Positions 15,341 to 23,996 are shown, counted from the stretch's first letter. The stretch: 64,000 nucleotides of DNA from an uncultured Mycoplasmatota bacterium (GCA_900552335.1 URZL01000002.1:37551-101550), one strand, 5' to 3'. Made by a program: numbers and translations. The notes: generated by a model not told the origin, from the letters alone.

Positions 15341-15637
15341 ATGCTTGTATTACCAATAAAAAAGAAATGGTTTGACATGATACTTAGTGGAGAAAAAAAA
15401 GAAGAATATCGAGAAATAAAACCATATTATGATAGTCGCTTAAATAAAAAAGTAAATTTTTGTGAAAGTACAGGTTATGGTTATTATATTCTTTTAAGAA
15501 ATGGTTACTCAAAAAATAGTCCTACTCTAAAAGTTGGTTGTGTAATAAAAAAAGATTATGGTAACCCTGCTTGGGGAGCAATACCAGGTCAACTATATTA
15601 TGTTTTAAAAATATTAAGTGTTGAGGTGGTTAAATGA
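15341..15637 (+). CDS. ASCH/PUA-like domain protein (98 aa)
   Basis: Start ATG 15341 (MLVLPIKKKWFDMILSGEKKEEYREIKPYYDSRL) carries the signature of the ASCH superfamily: K-W-F-D-x-I-x-x-G-x-K-x-x-E-x-R. A GxxI/V strand and a C-terminal YVLKILSVEVV strand follow. ASCH proteins are small PUA-fold RNA- or nucleotide-binding proteins and some have nuclease or amidohydrolase activity. The longer upstream frame lacks a ribosome site. Confidence 0.75.
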   Translation: MLVLPIKKKWFDMILSGEKKEEYREIKPYYDSRLNKKVNFCESTGYGYYILLRNGYSKNSPTLKVGCVIKKDYGNPAWGAIPGQLYYVLKILSVEVVK

Positions 15638-15897
15638 AAGCTTTTATAAAAAAAGAAAAATGGGAAGAATTTAAAAAAGATTATGTAAAATATGGTTTCT
15701 CACTTGCTGTTTTCCCAGATAAATTTTATACAAAACCAATAGATAGATTTTTAGTAATACTTATAAGCCGAAAAACTAGAGAAATTAAACTTAGAACACC
15801 ATACGGAGAGAGTCCATTTATGGAAGTTCAAGGAAATTATTTCGAAGATCTAATAATTAATAATTTTGTTGAATATAAAAAAGGTATATTTGATTAA
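15634..15897 (+). CDS. Phage early protein, unknown (87 aa)
   Basis: Overlaps the ASCH stop codon (ATGA). Basic N-terminus (MKAFIKKEKWEEFKKDYVKYGFSL) and a beta-rich remainder (RFLVILISRKTREIKLRTPYG). No recognised domain. Confidence 0.55.
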   Translation: MKAFIKKEKWEEFKKDYVKYGFSLAVFPDKFYTKPIDRFLVILISRKTREIKLRTPYGESPFMEVQGNYFEDLIINNFVEYKKGIFD

Positions 15898-15910
15898 GGA
15901 AGGTGTCGAA

Positions 15911-16138
15911 ATGGCTAAATTAAAAGATAAAATAGTTGGTTATATTTCTCCTAAACAAAGAAAAATAAATACACTAGAAAATAAAGTCTCTACTCTTGAA
16001 GGAGTAATAAAAGACGAATTATATAATCTATTTATCGAAAAGCTGGGAGAACCAGCAGAAATGAAACGTCTAAAAAAAGACAATAAAAGATTAAGGCAAC
16101 AAAATAAGTCTTTAAAAGAAATAATTAAAAATAGTTAA
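15911..16138 (+). CDS. Small coiled-coil protein (75 aa)
   Basis: ATG 15911 has an AAGGAAGGTG site. Nearly all helix: LENKVSTLEGVIKDEL and MKRLKKDNKRLRQQNKSLKEIIKN give heptads with a basic C-terminus. Function unknown. Confidence 0.55.
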   Translation: MAKLKDKIVGYISPKQRKINTLENKVSTLEGVIKDELYNLFIEKLGEPAEMKRLKKDNKRLRQQNKSLKEIIKNS

Positions 16139-16158
16139 TTAAAAAGGTGGTGCTAGTT

Positions 16159-16368
16159 GTGAACTTAAAAGAAATGCAAAAATATGCTAATGCGTTATCT
16201 GAAATTAGAGTTAAATGTAATTGTAGTCATACTTTATATTTTCCAGCTTATGGTCCAGATGTGCAGATTTGTTCACATTGTGGCCATAAAGTCTATAGAA
16301 ATGATCGTATAAAATTTAAAGAAATATTATCTAAATGTATTAAAGTAAAGGAGGTACAAAATGGGTAA
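16159..16368 (+). CDS. Small zinc-ribbon phage protein (69 aa)
   Basis: A GTG start at 16159 fits the AAAGGTGG site best. CNC near residue 20 and CSHCGHKV near residue 39 could ligate one zinc. Overlaps the following gene by 8 bp. Function unknown. Confidence 0.55.
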   Translation: MNLKEMQKYANALSEIRVKCNCSHTLYFPAYGPDVQICSHCGHKVYRNDRIKFKEILSKCIKVKEVQNG

Positions 16369-16699
16369 AGCTTATAATAGCAAGTGGAAAGTTACACCAC
16401 TTACAGTTAATTTTAATCAAAAACAATGGAGACAAGACTTCGGAGCTTTTATTAGAAGTAAATTATTCTGGGACGGTACAACTTTAGTAACAAGATCTAA
16501 AGCAAAATCAAAAGGACCTAATTTAATTACTAAGGGAATAAGAACTTTCGAAGTATATAACGCCTATGGTGGTAGTGTTATAGTTGAATATCAAAACGAA
16601 AACGAAGTTTTATATACTACTCACGAAGATCTAATAAAACAATATTTTGAAGAAAGGAACATCAATATTTATGGAAAACAAAAAAATGAATTGCTCTAA
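16361..16699 (+). CDS. Paralogue of the 14613 protein (112 aa)
   Basis: Shares VNFNQKQWRQDF..(F/Y)(I/V)..KL.W and the later G-G-x-V-x-(I/V)-(E/Q)-Y strand with the 14613 product but lacks its C-terminal extension. Two copies in one early region suggest duplication of a phage-specific domain. GGAGG precedes ATG. Confidence 0.6.
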   Translation: MGKAYNSKWKVTPLTVNFNQKQWRQDFGAFIRSKLFWDGTTLVTRSKAKSKGPNLITKGIRTFEVYNAYGGSVIVEYQNENEVLYTTHEDLIKQYFEERNINIYGKQKNELL

Positions 16700-16880
16700 T
16701 TGTGGAGCCGTTATTGAAGATACATATTACAAATGTTTAGATAATTGTTTACAAGTTAATTTCTTTGATACAGAAGAAGAAAATTGCTTTTGTTCTGAGG
16801 AGTGCTTTTGTAAATATATGGAATTAGAACAGTTAGAAGTTAACGAAGAAAATGACGAAAATGACGGCGAAGAAATTTAA
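16671..16880 (+). CDS. Acidic zinc-ribbon protein (69 aa)
   Basis: ATG 16671 follows AAAGGA by ten bases and overlaps the end of the preceding gene in another frame. Cysteines at CSNCG, CLDNC and CFCSEECFC could bind zinc; the C-terminus is strongly acidic (EENDENDGEE). Function unknown. Confidence 0.5.
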   Translation: MENKKMNCSNCGAVIEDTYYKCLDNCLQVNFFDTEEENCFCSEECFCKYMELEQLEVNEENDENDGEEI

Positions 16881-17052
16881 AGATAAATGCGATTTATGTG
16901 GTAAATTTGATATTTTAAAAGGTTATAATGGTAAATGCCTTTGTCCTAAATGTATCGAAAAAGGACCACAAGAAAATTGTTCTCCACTCCCTCGAAAAAA
17001 CGAAAAACAGTTAAGTATATTTGATTTGGAGGTAATGTCTCGTGGAAATTGA
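16852..17052 (+). CDS. Zinc-ribbon protein (66 aa)
   Basis: Overlaps its neighbour by 28 bp. CDLCGKFDILKGYNGKCLCPKC is a treble-clef or ribbon-like four-Cys site, followed by a PLPRKNEKQLSIFDL tail. The tail resembles short beta-clamp or partner-binding linkers, but this is only a guess. Confidence 0.5.
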   Translation: MTKMTAKKFKDKCDLCGKFDILKGYNGKCLCPKCIEKGPQENCSPLPRKNEKQLSIFDLEVMSRGN

Positions 17053-17365
17053 TACAGAAAAAGCAGAACAAGCAATAAAAGAATTATCAGACGTTTTTAC
17101 AAAAGCATTTATGCCAGTTGCAGAAGCTATAAAAAATATATCAACTGCACTTTGTCATACATTTATTGATACTTGGGAAAGCATTAAGGAAAAAATGCCC
17201 GACTTTGAAAAAATGAAAATTTCACGAAAGCGTTTTGTTAAACTTTTAATGAGTATTGGTTATCAAAGAAACGAAGCCAATAAAATTGCTTGGCGTTATC
17301 ACGAAGAAAAAGGAAAATATACATTTTTAGATTTTATCATTGAAAGTAACAAGAAGGAGGTATAA
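17042..17365 (+). CDS. Phage early protein, unknown (107 aa)
   Basis: Starts at GTG 17042 with GGAGG upstream. N-terminal amphipathic helices (AEQAIKELSDVFTKAFMPVAEAIKNIS) and a C-terminal domain RKRFVKLLMSIGYQRNEANKIAWRYHEEKGKYTFLDFI recur in Gram-positive phage proteins without known role. Confidence 0.55.
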   Translation: MEIDTEKAEQAIKELSDVFTKAFMPVAEAIKNISTALCHTFIDTWESIKEKMPDFEKMKISRKRFVKLLMSIGYQRNEANKIAWRYHEEKGKYTFLDFIIESNKKEV

Positions 17366-17368
17366 TCA

Positions 17369-17455
17369 ATGTGGCTTAGTATACTCATAGGAGCACTAAT
17401 TGTATGTGCTGGTTTATATAGAATTGCCGAAGCAATAGAAAAAAATAGAAAGTAA
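17369..17455 (+). CDS. 28-aa membrane peptide
   Basis: MWLSILIGALIVCAGLYRIA then EAIEKNRK: one membrane helix with a basic tail. An AAGGAGG site nine bases upstream and tight packing between genes support translation. Confidence 0.5.
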   Translation: MWLSILIGALIVCAGLYRIAEAIEKNRK

Positions 17456-17474
17456 GAAAGGAAGGATCTAATTT

Positions 17475-18023
17475 ATGGCTGGAACTACAGACGCAGCCAA
17501 CGAAGAAAAATCACAAATAGACTTCAAAGAAATAACAAGCTTTATCGTCGAAGAATTATCAAAGAGAAATTTACTACGTAAAGGAACTACTACTTATCAA
17601 AATACAGAGTCTCTTTTATACAAGTATAACGATTTGAAAAAATCAGTTGAAGACCGCGAAGAAGAAATCGAAGAAATTAAAACAACTGGACTACGCGGAA
17701 AATCAAAGAGCATATTTAAAATACCAGAAGGAAGTCATAGTGATTATGACACTATCGAAGAAGATATAATAAATGGCTTAATATCTGACATCAAAAAAAC
17801 ACAGTTAATTATTAACCGCATAGACAGAATATTAAAGAAATTTAAGTCCGATAAATATATCGACATAATTAAATTAAAATACTTTGAAAATAAAACGCAG
17901 CAAGATATAGCCGATTATTTCGAAAAAGATACTACTACAATATGGAGAAATAACAAGCGTTTAATCAATGAAATAAAGGTTTATCTATTTCCTAATGATG
18001 TTATCAAAGAATTTAACTATTGA
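17475..18023 (+). CDS. ArpU/RinA-like late transcription regulator
   Basis: 182 aa, last gene of the early operon. The C-terminus is a sigma-region-4-like HTH (IDIIKLKYFENKTQQDIADYFEKDTTTIWRNNKRLINEIKVYLF, about residues 133-175), as in the ArpU/RinA proteins that switch on late genes of Gram-positive phages. Upstream helices (KSVEDREEEIEEIK, SDIKKTQLIINRIDRILKKF) probably dimerise. The HNH-terminase operon and a tandem repeat next to a promoter come directly after, fitting this role. Confidence 0.75.
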   Translation: MAGTTDAANEEKSQIDFKEITSFIVEELSKRNLLRKGTTTYQNTESLLYKYNDLKKSVEDREEEIEEIKTTGLRGKSKSIFKIPEGSHSDYDTIEEDIINGLISDIKKTQLIINRIDRILKKFKSDKYIDIIKLKYFENKTQQDIADYFEKDTTTIWRNNKRLINEIKVYLFPNDVIKEFNY

Positions 18024-18029
18024 CAAAAT

Positions 18030-18051
18030 GCAATAACCCACGCAATAACCC
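18030..18051 (+). repeat. Tandem 10-bp repeat upstream of the late promoter
   Basis: GCAATAACCC occurs at 18030-18039 and again at 18042-18051, a 12-bp period ending five bases before the -35. It is the best candidate binding site for the ArpU-like protein. Confidence 0.65.
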
Positions 18052-18056
18052 CGTAA

Positions 18057-18085
18057 TTGACATAGCAATTTTTATATAATATAAT
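18057..18085 (+). promoter_or_regulatory. Late-gene promoter
   Basis: TTGACA 18057-18062, 17-bp spacer, TATAAT 18080-18085: a full consensus. Such strength suggests it must be held off or terminated early in the lysogen. Confidence 0.8.
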
Positions 18086-18114
18086 TGGTACAATGAAATT
18101 ATTAGGAATTGAGA

Positions 18115-18144
18115 AACACGTCTGTTTTATAGGCGTGTTTTTTT
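18115..18144 (+). terminator. Terminator between late promoter and late genes
   Basis: AACACGTCT pairs with AGGCGTGTT around a 7-base loop, followed by a T run. It lies about 30 bp past the -10, so late transcription must read through it. Confidence 0.7.
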
Positions 18145-18166
18145 AGTGCTTATTTGAGGTGGTATT

Positions 18167-18496
18167 ATGGCTAAAGACTTTGCTAAAGAGTTCTATCGTT
18201 CTACTGCGTGGCGCAAGACTAGAGCTTATATATACAATAAGCAACACGGAATATGTGAACGTTGCCACGGCGAGTATGGACCTGGCGAAATAGTACACCA
18301 TAAAATATATCTAACCCCCTATAATATTCATAACCCAGCTATTACACTGGGAGAGGACAACCTAGAGCTATTGTGTAGAGTATGCCATGCTATAGAGCAT
18401 GAGTCAGAGCTGCCAACAGATAAGAGTCTTATGTTCGACGACGAAGGTAATCTAATAGAAAGGAGCGTTGATTATGATATTAACCGTCTATACTAA
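18167..18496 (+). CDS. Phage HNH endonuclease, packaging-associated
   Basis: Small HNH nuclease (109 aa) with CERCHGEYGPGEIVHHKIYLTP...NPAITLGEDNLELLCRVCH: two CxxC pairs that bind a structural zinc and the H-H...N...H active site. HNH proteins next to terminase are needed for DNA cleavage during packaging in HK97-type phages, and this gene has exactly that position. Confidence 0.88.
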   Translation: MAKDFAKEFYRSTAWRKTRAYIYNKQHGICERCHGEYGPGEIVHHKIYLTPYNIHNPAITLGEDNLELLCRVCHAIEHESELPTDKSLMFDDEGNLIERSVDYDINRLY

Positions 18497-18662
18497 CTAT
18501 CTCATTATGACTTATGACATAGTCTTTAGTGGTACCAAAGAGGAGCTCGCTAAAGCACTAGACGAAGGACCAGTCTTTCTGAGTACAAAGGAAGGAGCGT
18601 CAGTCTTTGTTAATCCGATTAACGCTGCACTGATAGAAATAAAAGACTCCCCCCTTTCTTAA
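18474..18662 (+). CDS. Small protein overlapping the HNH gene (62 aa)
   Basis: ATG 18474 follows AAAGGAGCG. MILTVYTNYLIMTYDIVFSGTKEELAKALDEGPVFLSTKEGASVFVNPINAALIEI is a compact alpha/beta pattern. Function unknown. Between it and terS is a small GC-rich hairpin (GACCG/CGGTC near 18704). Confidence 0.5.
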   Translation: MILTVYTNYLIMTYDIVFSGTKEELAKALDEGPVFLSTKEGASVFVNPINAALIEIKDSPLS

Positions 18663-18752
18663 AAAAGATATGCTTCACAGTGAACCGCGCTTGAGTCCTT
18701 TTTCGGACCGCTTCGGTCGTGTGAGGGGGGTGTAGTCAAAGGTGGTGGAAAA

Positions 18753-19139
18753 ATGGAAAATGAAAATCTTAATTCTAAAGAATTAAAAGAAGTTCCCGAC
18801 TTTTCGACAGAGCTTAAAAAACTTAAAAAAATATTCAAAAACATACCAAAAGATAAAAAGAATTTGGTACAAAAGCTTATCGAAAGTGCTGCTTTTATGT
18901 CCGTTGAGTTAACTAAATTAGAAAATTACATCAGTGTAAATGGTGTATCAGAAACATACCAAAACGGAGAAAATCAGTACGGAACAAAAACCAGTACAGA
19001 AGCCAGTGTGTACAACACTATGATTAAAAATTATACGTCGATCATAAAACAATTATGTGAGTTATTGCCAGAAGGTTTACCAGCAACAAAGGAAGGTAAC
19101 GCTTTAATGAATTTCGTTACTAAGCCTAAGGGTAAATAA
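18753..19139 (+). CDS. terS: Terminase small subunit (P27-like)
   Basis: 128 aa, directly upstream of and touching terL (shared ATG/TAA). Helical: KKLKKIFKNIPKDKKNLVQKLIESAAFMSVELTKLENYI, then NTMIKNYTSIIKQLCELLPE, as in phage P27-type small terminases, which bind the pac/cos DNA. Assigned from position and this pattern; no HTH is obvious. Confidence 0.7.
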   Translation: MENENLNSKELKEVPDFSTELKKLKKIFKNIPKDKKNLVQKLIESAAFMSVELTKLENYISVNGVSETYQNGENQYGTKTSTEASVYNTMIKNYTSIIKQLCELLPEGLPATKEGNALMNFVTKPKGK

Positions 19140-20785
19140 TGAATTACATCAGAGAGTATAACGAAAAAATACAGTCTGGCGAAATAATAACTAGCCGCAG
19201 AGTCAAAAAGGTTTATGCTCGATTAGTAAAAGAAATGGACGATCCTAATTGTCCTTTTTATTTTGACGAAAAAATAGCTAATAGACCTATAGAGTTTACA
19301 GAAACTTTTTGCAAACAGTCCCAGGGAGAATTAGGCGCAGACCTAAAACTGGAATTGTTCCAGAAAGCTTATGTACAAGCTTTATTTGGTTTTTTAGATA
19401 AAGAAACTGGGTACAGAAGATTTAACGAAACAATGTTTTTGGTAGGACGTAAAAATGGTAAAACAACTCTTTTATCTCCTATCGCGTTGTATATGTTAAT
19501 GGCTGACTATGAAGGTGCAGCCGAGGTATACTCAGTAGCAACAAAGAAAGAACAAGCAAAAAAGGTTTTAACCGAAGCTTGTAATATGGTTAAACAAAGT
19601 CCAGAATTACGATCCGTTTTGAAGAAAAGAAGAAATGATCTTTACTTCAATGCTACATCTTCTATCTTTGAAGCTTTAGCGTCAGACTCTAATACGCTTG
19701 ACGGTTTAAATAGCCACGGCGTTATTATAGACGAATTACACGCTATCAAAGATAGAAATTTATACGAAGTTATGAAACAGTCTATGACTGCTCGACGCCA
19801 GCCGTTATTAGTTATGATAACTACTGCTGGAACAGTTAGAGAGTGTATCTATGACGATACTTACGATTATGCTTGTAAAGTAGCAGACGAAGAAATAAAA
19901 GACGATCACTTTTTACCTATTCTTTATGAACTAGATAATCGTAACGAGTGGACAGATCCAACGTGTTGGTTAAAAGCTAACCCAGGACTAGGAACAATTA
20001 AAAGTTATCATAATCTATCTATTGAAGTTGAACGTGCTAAAAATGATCCTAAAAAATTACCAGGTTTATTGTGTAAAGATTTTAATATTCGTGAAAACGA
20101 TAGCAACGCTTGGTTAAGCTTTGAGGAAATTAACAACACAGAGACTTTTAATATGGAAGATATTGAGAATACTTACGCTATCGGTGGTTGTGATTTATCA
20201 GCTACTACTGACTTAACTTGTTCTACATTACTTATCAGAAAGCCTAACGACGAGAAAGTATATGTTATACAACACTACTTTTTACCGCAAGTAAAGCTTG
20301 ATAGATTAGACGAAAAAAACACGCAAGAAGCACCATACAAAATATGGCGTGATAAAGGTTTACTTACTGTGTGTGAAGGAAATCGTGTTGACTATTCGCA
20401 AGTAACGGACTGGTTTGTACAAATGCAACAAGAATTTAAAATTGATCCTATATACGTTGGTTATGATAGAGCTTTAGCTGGTTACTGGGTTGACGAAATG
20501 AAGTCAAACGGTTTTCAAATGGAAGCCGTAGCACAGGGACCATATACTTGGAGTCAACCAATGCGTGAAATGGGCGCAGCTTTTGCAGATAAAAAGGTTA
20601 ATTATAATAACAACCCTATTTTAAAGTGGTGTTTAACTAATACTGCGGTTAAAAAAAGTGGTTTGAATAATATACAACCAGTAAAAATAAACGAACGTCG
20701 AAGAATTGACGGAGCCGTATCTTTACTTAATGCTTGGGTTTTATACGTTAAGTATTATGAAGATTTTATGTATAGTGTGGGGTGA
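19139..20785 (+). CDS. terL: Terminase large subunit
   Basis: 548-aa packaging motor. ATPase: adenine/Walker A region FLVGRKNGKTTLLSPIAL (about residues 99-116), Walker B GVIIDELHA (about 195-203), coupling motif MITTAGT. Nuclease: GGCDLSATTDLTCSTLL (first acidic residue), then VGYDRALAGYW and the late acidic residue in RRRIDGAVSLLNAW. Belongs to the HK97-like TerL group, in line with the adjacent portal, U35 protease and capsid. Confidence 0.95.
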   Translation: MNYIREYNEKIQSGEIITSRRVKKVYARLVKEMDDPNCPFYFDEKIANRPIEFTETFCKQSQGELGADLKLELFQKAYVQALFGFLDKETGYRRFNETMFLVGRKNGKTTLLSPIALYMLMADYEGAAEVYSVATKKEQAKKVLTEACNMVKQSPELRSVLKKRRNDLYFNATSSIFEALASDSNTLDGLNSHGVIIDELHAIKDRNLYEVMKQSMTARRQPLLVMITTAGTVRECIYDDTYDYACKVADEEIKDDHFLPILYELDNRNEWTDPTCWLKANPGLGTIKSYHNLSIEVERAKNDPKKLPGLLCKDFNIRENDSNAWLSFEEINNTETFNMEDIENTYAIGGCDLSATTDLTCSTLLIRKPNDEKVYVIQHYFLPQVKLDRLDEKNTQEAPYKIWRDKGLLTVCEGNRVDYSQVTDWFVQMQQEFKIDPIYVGYDRALAGYWVDEMKSNGFQMEAVAQGPYTWSQPMREMGAAFADKKVNYNNNPILKWCLTNTAVKKSGLNNIQPVKINERRRIDGAVSLLNAWVLYVKYYEDFMYSVG

Positions 20786-20789
20786 TCAA

Positions 20790-22061
20790 ATGAAACATAG
20801 AGGCTTATTTAAAACTATATTCGGTGGTAAACCGAGTACATCTAATGACGCAACAGGTTTTAACATTTATAGTCTGTTAAATACTTTTAACTCTACTTAC
20901 CAGATAAATACGGGTAACGCTTGGGATATGGACATTGTACGTAGTGCGGTAGACGCATATTGTAGAAACTTTGCTAAATTAAAAGCTAAACATACAAGAG
21001 TTGGTAAAACTGGTAAATCTAAAATTGAAAGATTATTAAATTACCGTCCTAACGATTTAATGGAAGCTTATAGCTTTTATTATAAAATAGCTGCTAATTT
21101 AAAACTTACTAACAATGCCTTTATTTACCCAGAATACTCTCCTAATCACGAGTTATTAGGTTTTTACCCTTTAATGTCTAATAAGATAGAATTACTGGAA
21201 AAAAACGGACAATTATATTTAAAATTTTTATTTAAAACTGGAAAAATAAAGATCGTTCCATACGAAAATATTATACACATGAGAGGTCAATTCTTTGATC
21301 ACGATATTTTCGGTAGTAAGAACTATGCTTTACTTCCAGCTCTTGATACTGTCTTAGCAATAAATCAGGGTGTTTCTAACTCTGCTAAATTGATTAACAG
21401 TATTAGAGGTATCTTGTCGGCTAAGGTATCGTCTAAAGACGAAGATTTAGCAAAAGCAAGAGATAAGTTTGTAGAAAACAACTTTAAAATATCTGCTAAT
21501 GGTAGTGGTGTTATCGTAACAGATACAAAAATGGACTATACACCAATAAATGAAAAATCAACACCTATTTCTTCTGAAACATTAAGTTATACGAAGAATA
21601 CTATTTATGATTATTTTGGAGTTAATGAAAGTATAGTACAAAATAAGTTTGACGAAAATCAATGGAACGCTTTTTATGAAGGTGCTATTGAACCAGTAGC
21701 TATACAAATGTCTCAATGCTTTACTAATAACTTATTTACCGAAAATGAGCGTAACTTTGGTAACGAAATAACTTTTGAAGCTAATAGACTACAATATGCT
21801 TCTAATAGTACAAAAATAAATGTTGTTAAAGAGTTAGCTCCTTTAGGTGTATTAAGAAAAAATGCTATTTTGGAGATATTTAATATGGCTCCCCTTCCAG
21901 GAGAAGAAGGAGAAAAAGTTATACAGTCTTTAAACTGGATCAATGCTGAAAAAGCAGACGCGTACCAAACTAATAAAAATGATACGCCACCAAAAGAAGA
22001 TAACAAAAATAATAATGAAGATCCTATTGACGAGGGAGGTGGAGAAAATGGAGACGAATAA
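20790..22061 (+). CDS. Portal protein (HK97 family)
   Basis: 423 aa dodecameric portal through which DNA enters the capsid. Start ATG 20790 (MKHRGLFKTIFGGKPS) follows a GTGGGGTGAT site five bases after the terL stop. Features: WDMDIVRSAVDAYCRNFAKLKAKH, LLNYRPNDLMEAYSFYYKIAANL, NAFIYPEY, IHMRGQFFDHDIFG, NQWNAFYEGAIEPVAIQMSQCF. The C-terminus is an acidic low-complexity tail. Confidence 0.92.
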   Translation: MKHRGLFKTIFGGKPSTSNDATGFNIYSLLNTFNSTYQINTGNAWDMDIVRSAVDAYCRNFAKLKAKHTRVGKTGKSKIERLLNYRPNDLMEAYSFYYKIAANLKLTNNAFIYPEYSPNHELLGFYPLMSNKIELLEKNGQLYLKFLFKTGKIKIVPYENIIHMRGQFFDHDIFGSKNYALLPALDTVLAINQGVSNSAKLINSIRGILSAKVSSKDEDLAKARDKFVENNFKISANGSGVIVTDTKMDYTPINEKSTPISSETLSYTKNTIYDYFGVNESIVQNKFDENQWNAFYEGAIEPVAIQMSQCFTNNLFTENERNFGNEITFEANRLQYASNSTKINVVKELAPLGVLRKNAILEIFNMAPLPGEEGEKVIQSLNWINAEKADAYQTNKNDTPPKEDNKNNNEDPIDEGGGENGDE

Positions 22062-22224
22062 TACAGAAAAGAAAGATATTAAAGTTGTTAAACTTAATAA
22101 TTTTATTAGTTTTGAGCTTTTAAGAAAAATGAAAGAAAAAGAGCCAAACACTAAATTTATTTTACCTAATGGAAAGGAGGCTGTTCTAAATGACAAAAAA
22201 GAACAACAAAAGCCTAGTAAATAA
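22048..22224 (+). CDS. Small protein between portal and protease (58 aa)
   Basis: ATG 22048 with GGGAGGTGG upstream; overlaps portal by 14 bp and protease by 35 bp. METNNTEKKDIKVVKLNNFISFELLRKMKEKEPNTKFILPNGKEAV. Its compressed position suggests a real morphogenesis accessory gene; function unknown. Confidence 0.5.
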   Translation: METNNTEKKDIKVVKLNNFISFELLRKMKEKEPNTKFILPNGKEAVLNDKKEQQKPSK

Positions 22225-22819
22225 AACTGGGCGTGAAATTAGAGTCTTCTCAGATTTTAAGTTAAAAGAACTTAGAAGCGACGACGGAGACGAAAGACAA
22301 GATTATGTACATGGCGTCCCAGTAGTATTTAATACTCCTACTTGTCTTTATGAGTTTGAGGGAGTAAAGTTCTATGAACAAATAGACCGCCATGCGTTTG
22401 ATAGTTGCGATATGTCTGATGTAATATTCAACTATAATCACGGAGGCCCCGTACTTGCTAGATTAAGAAATAATACTCTTAAACTAGCTATAAATGATGT
22501 CTGTATGGAAATGGACGCATTTCTTGGGGGTACTAATAATGGTAGAAACACCTTAGAAGAAATAAGGGGTGGCTACATAGATAAAATGAGTTTTGCTTTT
22601 GTAGTAGCAGAAGACGGAGACGAATACGATCCAGCAACTCATACAAGAACAATAACTCGAATTAAAAAGCTATATGATGTATCAGCGGTTGATATACCAG
22701 CCTATGATACAACAAGTATTTCTGCTAGATCTTTCTTTGAGGTGGAGTACGAAAAAGAAAAAAGAGCTTTGGAGCAAGCCAGACTTAGAGAAATATGTAT
22801 AGCAAAATCTAAAATCTAA
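22190..22819 (+). CDS. Prohead maturation protease (peptidase U35)
   Basis: 209 aa HK97-type serine protease that processes capsid and scaffold. Hallmarks: FDSCDMSDVIFNYNHGGPVLARL (His), MSFAFVVAEDGDEYDPATHTRTITRIKKLYDVSAVDIPAYDTTSISAR with the typical Ser-containing beta strand. AAAGGAGG precedes ATG. The capsid gene follows after 25 bp. Confidence 0.92.
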   Translation: MTKKNNKSLVNKTGREIRVFSDFKLKELRSDDGDERQDYVHGVPVVFNTPTCLYEFEGVKFYEQIDRHAFDSCDMSDVIFNYNHGGPVLARLRNNTLKLAINDVCMEMDAFLGGTNNGRNTLEEIRGGYIDKMSFAFVVAEDGDEYDPATHTRTITRIKKLYDVSAVDIPAYDTTSISARSFFEVEYEKEKRALEQARLREICIAKSKI

Positions 22820-22844
22820 TAAGTTCGATAAGGAGGAAAATAAA

Positions 22845-23996
22845 ATGAACGAAACAAGATTAAAAGAAATTGAAGCTAGAAAAGCTGAAATTAGATCACT
22901 TTTAGAAGATACATCAAAAGACGTTAATTTAGACGAAATTAACAAAGAATTAGATAGCTTAAATAAAGAACAAAGTTCTATTGAGGAAAGAGCTAAAATT
23001 GCACGTAGTTTAGAAACTGGAGAAGAAACACCAGACCGTGTAGAAAAAGTACCAGCTATTGAAGAAACAGAAGAAAGGAAAGGAAAAGATAATATGAATA
23101 AAGAATATCGTAGCGCTTACTTAAAACATTTAAGAGGTGCTGAAATGACTGAAGCTGAAAAAAGAGCTTTTACAGTTAGTGGCGCTGGCTCAGTAATTCC
23201 AGTAGAAACTGCTAACGAAATTATTAAGAAATTAAAGGATCAAGCACCTTTATTAAATGAAATTACATTATTAAATGTAAAAGGAAATGTTAAGTTTGCC
23301 GTTGAAGGTGTTAAAACTGACGCTGCTAAACATACTGAAAACGCTTCTATTAATGCTGACGGAGACACTTTAGTTACAGTATCATTAAATGGTTATGAAG
23401 TAACTAAAAAAGTACAAGTATCTGATAGCGTAATGACTATGAGTAACGACGCTTTCGAAGATTGGTTAACTAGTATGATCGCTGAAATGTTAGCAGACAA
23501 AATCTGTACTTTAATTATTAAAGGTAGTGGTACAGACGAAGCTACTGGTGTTGAAAAAGCTAATACTTGGGGAGATACAAACTCTGTTACTGTTGCCGCT
23601 GCTTCTTCATTGACTGAGGCTAACGTACAAAAGTTAATGTCTTTACTTAAAGCTGGTTATAGCAAAAACGCTAAATTCTTAATGAGTAATGAAACATTAT
23701 TCAATGACTTTATGCCTTTACAAAATTTAGCTAAAAACTCTATCGTTACTGAAAGAGACGGTGTTTACTATGTATATGGTAAAGAAGTTATGTTGTCAGA
23801 AGATGTAGCAGCACACGAAGCTTATCTAGGTAACTTTAAAAAATATGTTGGTAACTTATCAGAAGATGTTACTATCGTAAGTGCTTTTGATATTGATACT
23901 AACTCTTATAAGTATCTTGGTAAAGCTATATTCGACGGTAAAACTGCTATCGGAGAAGCTTTTGTTAAATTAGTAAAAGCTGCAGCTGGAAAATAA
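22845..23996 (+). CDS. Major capsid protein (HK97 gp5 family)
   Basis: 383 aa. The N-terminal coiled delta domain (residues 1-80: RLKEIEARKAEIRSLLEDTSKDVNLDEINKELDSLNKEQSSIEERAK) acts as an internal scaffold and is probably removed near residues 85-100 by the U35 protease. The HK97-fold shell domain follows (SVIPVETANEIIKKLKDQAPLLNEITLLNVKG, KICTLIIKGSGTDEATGV). GAPS-poor, Lys-rich C-terminus is normal for the family. Confidence 0.93.
   Translation: MNETRLKEIEARKAEIRSLLEDTSKDVNLDEINKELDSLNKEQSSIEERAKIARSLETGEETPDRVEKVPAIEETEERKGKDNMNKEYRSAYLKHLRGAEMTEAEKRAFTVSGAGSVIPVETANEIIKKLKDQAPLLNEITLLNVKGNVKFAVEGVKTDAAKHTENASINADGDTLVTVSLNGYEVTKKVQVSDSVMTMSNDAFEDWLTSMIAEMLADKICTLIIKGSGTDEATGVEKANTWGDTNSVTVAAASSLTEANVQKLMSLLKAGYSKNAKFLMSNETLFNDFMPLQNLAKNSIVTERDGVYYVYGKEVMLSEDVAAHEAYLGNFKKYVGNLSEDVTIVSAFDIDTNSYKYLGKAIFDGKTAIGEAFVKLVKAAAGK

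Noticed and set aside
22682-22945. Minus-strand frames in the structural module
   Set aside because: Antisense to protease and capsid genes, without ribosome sites or family resemblance.
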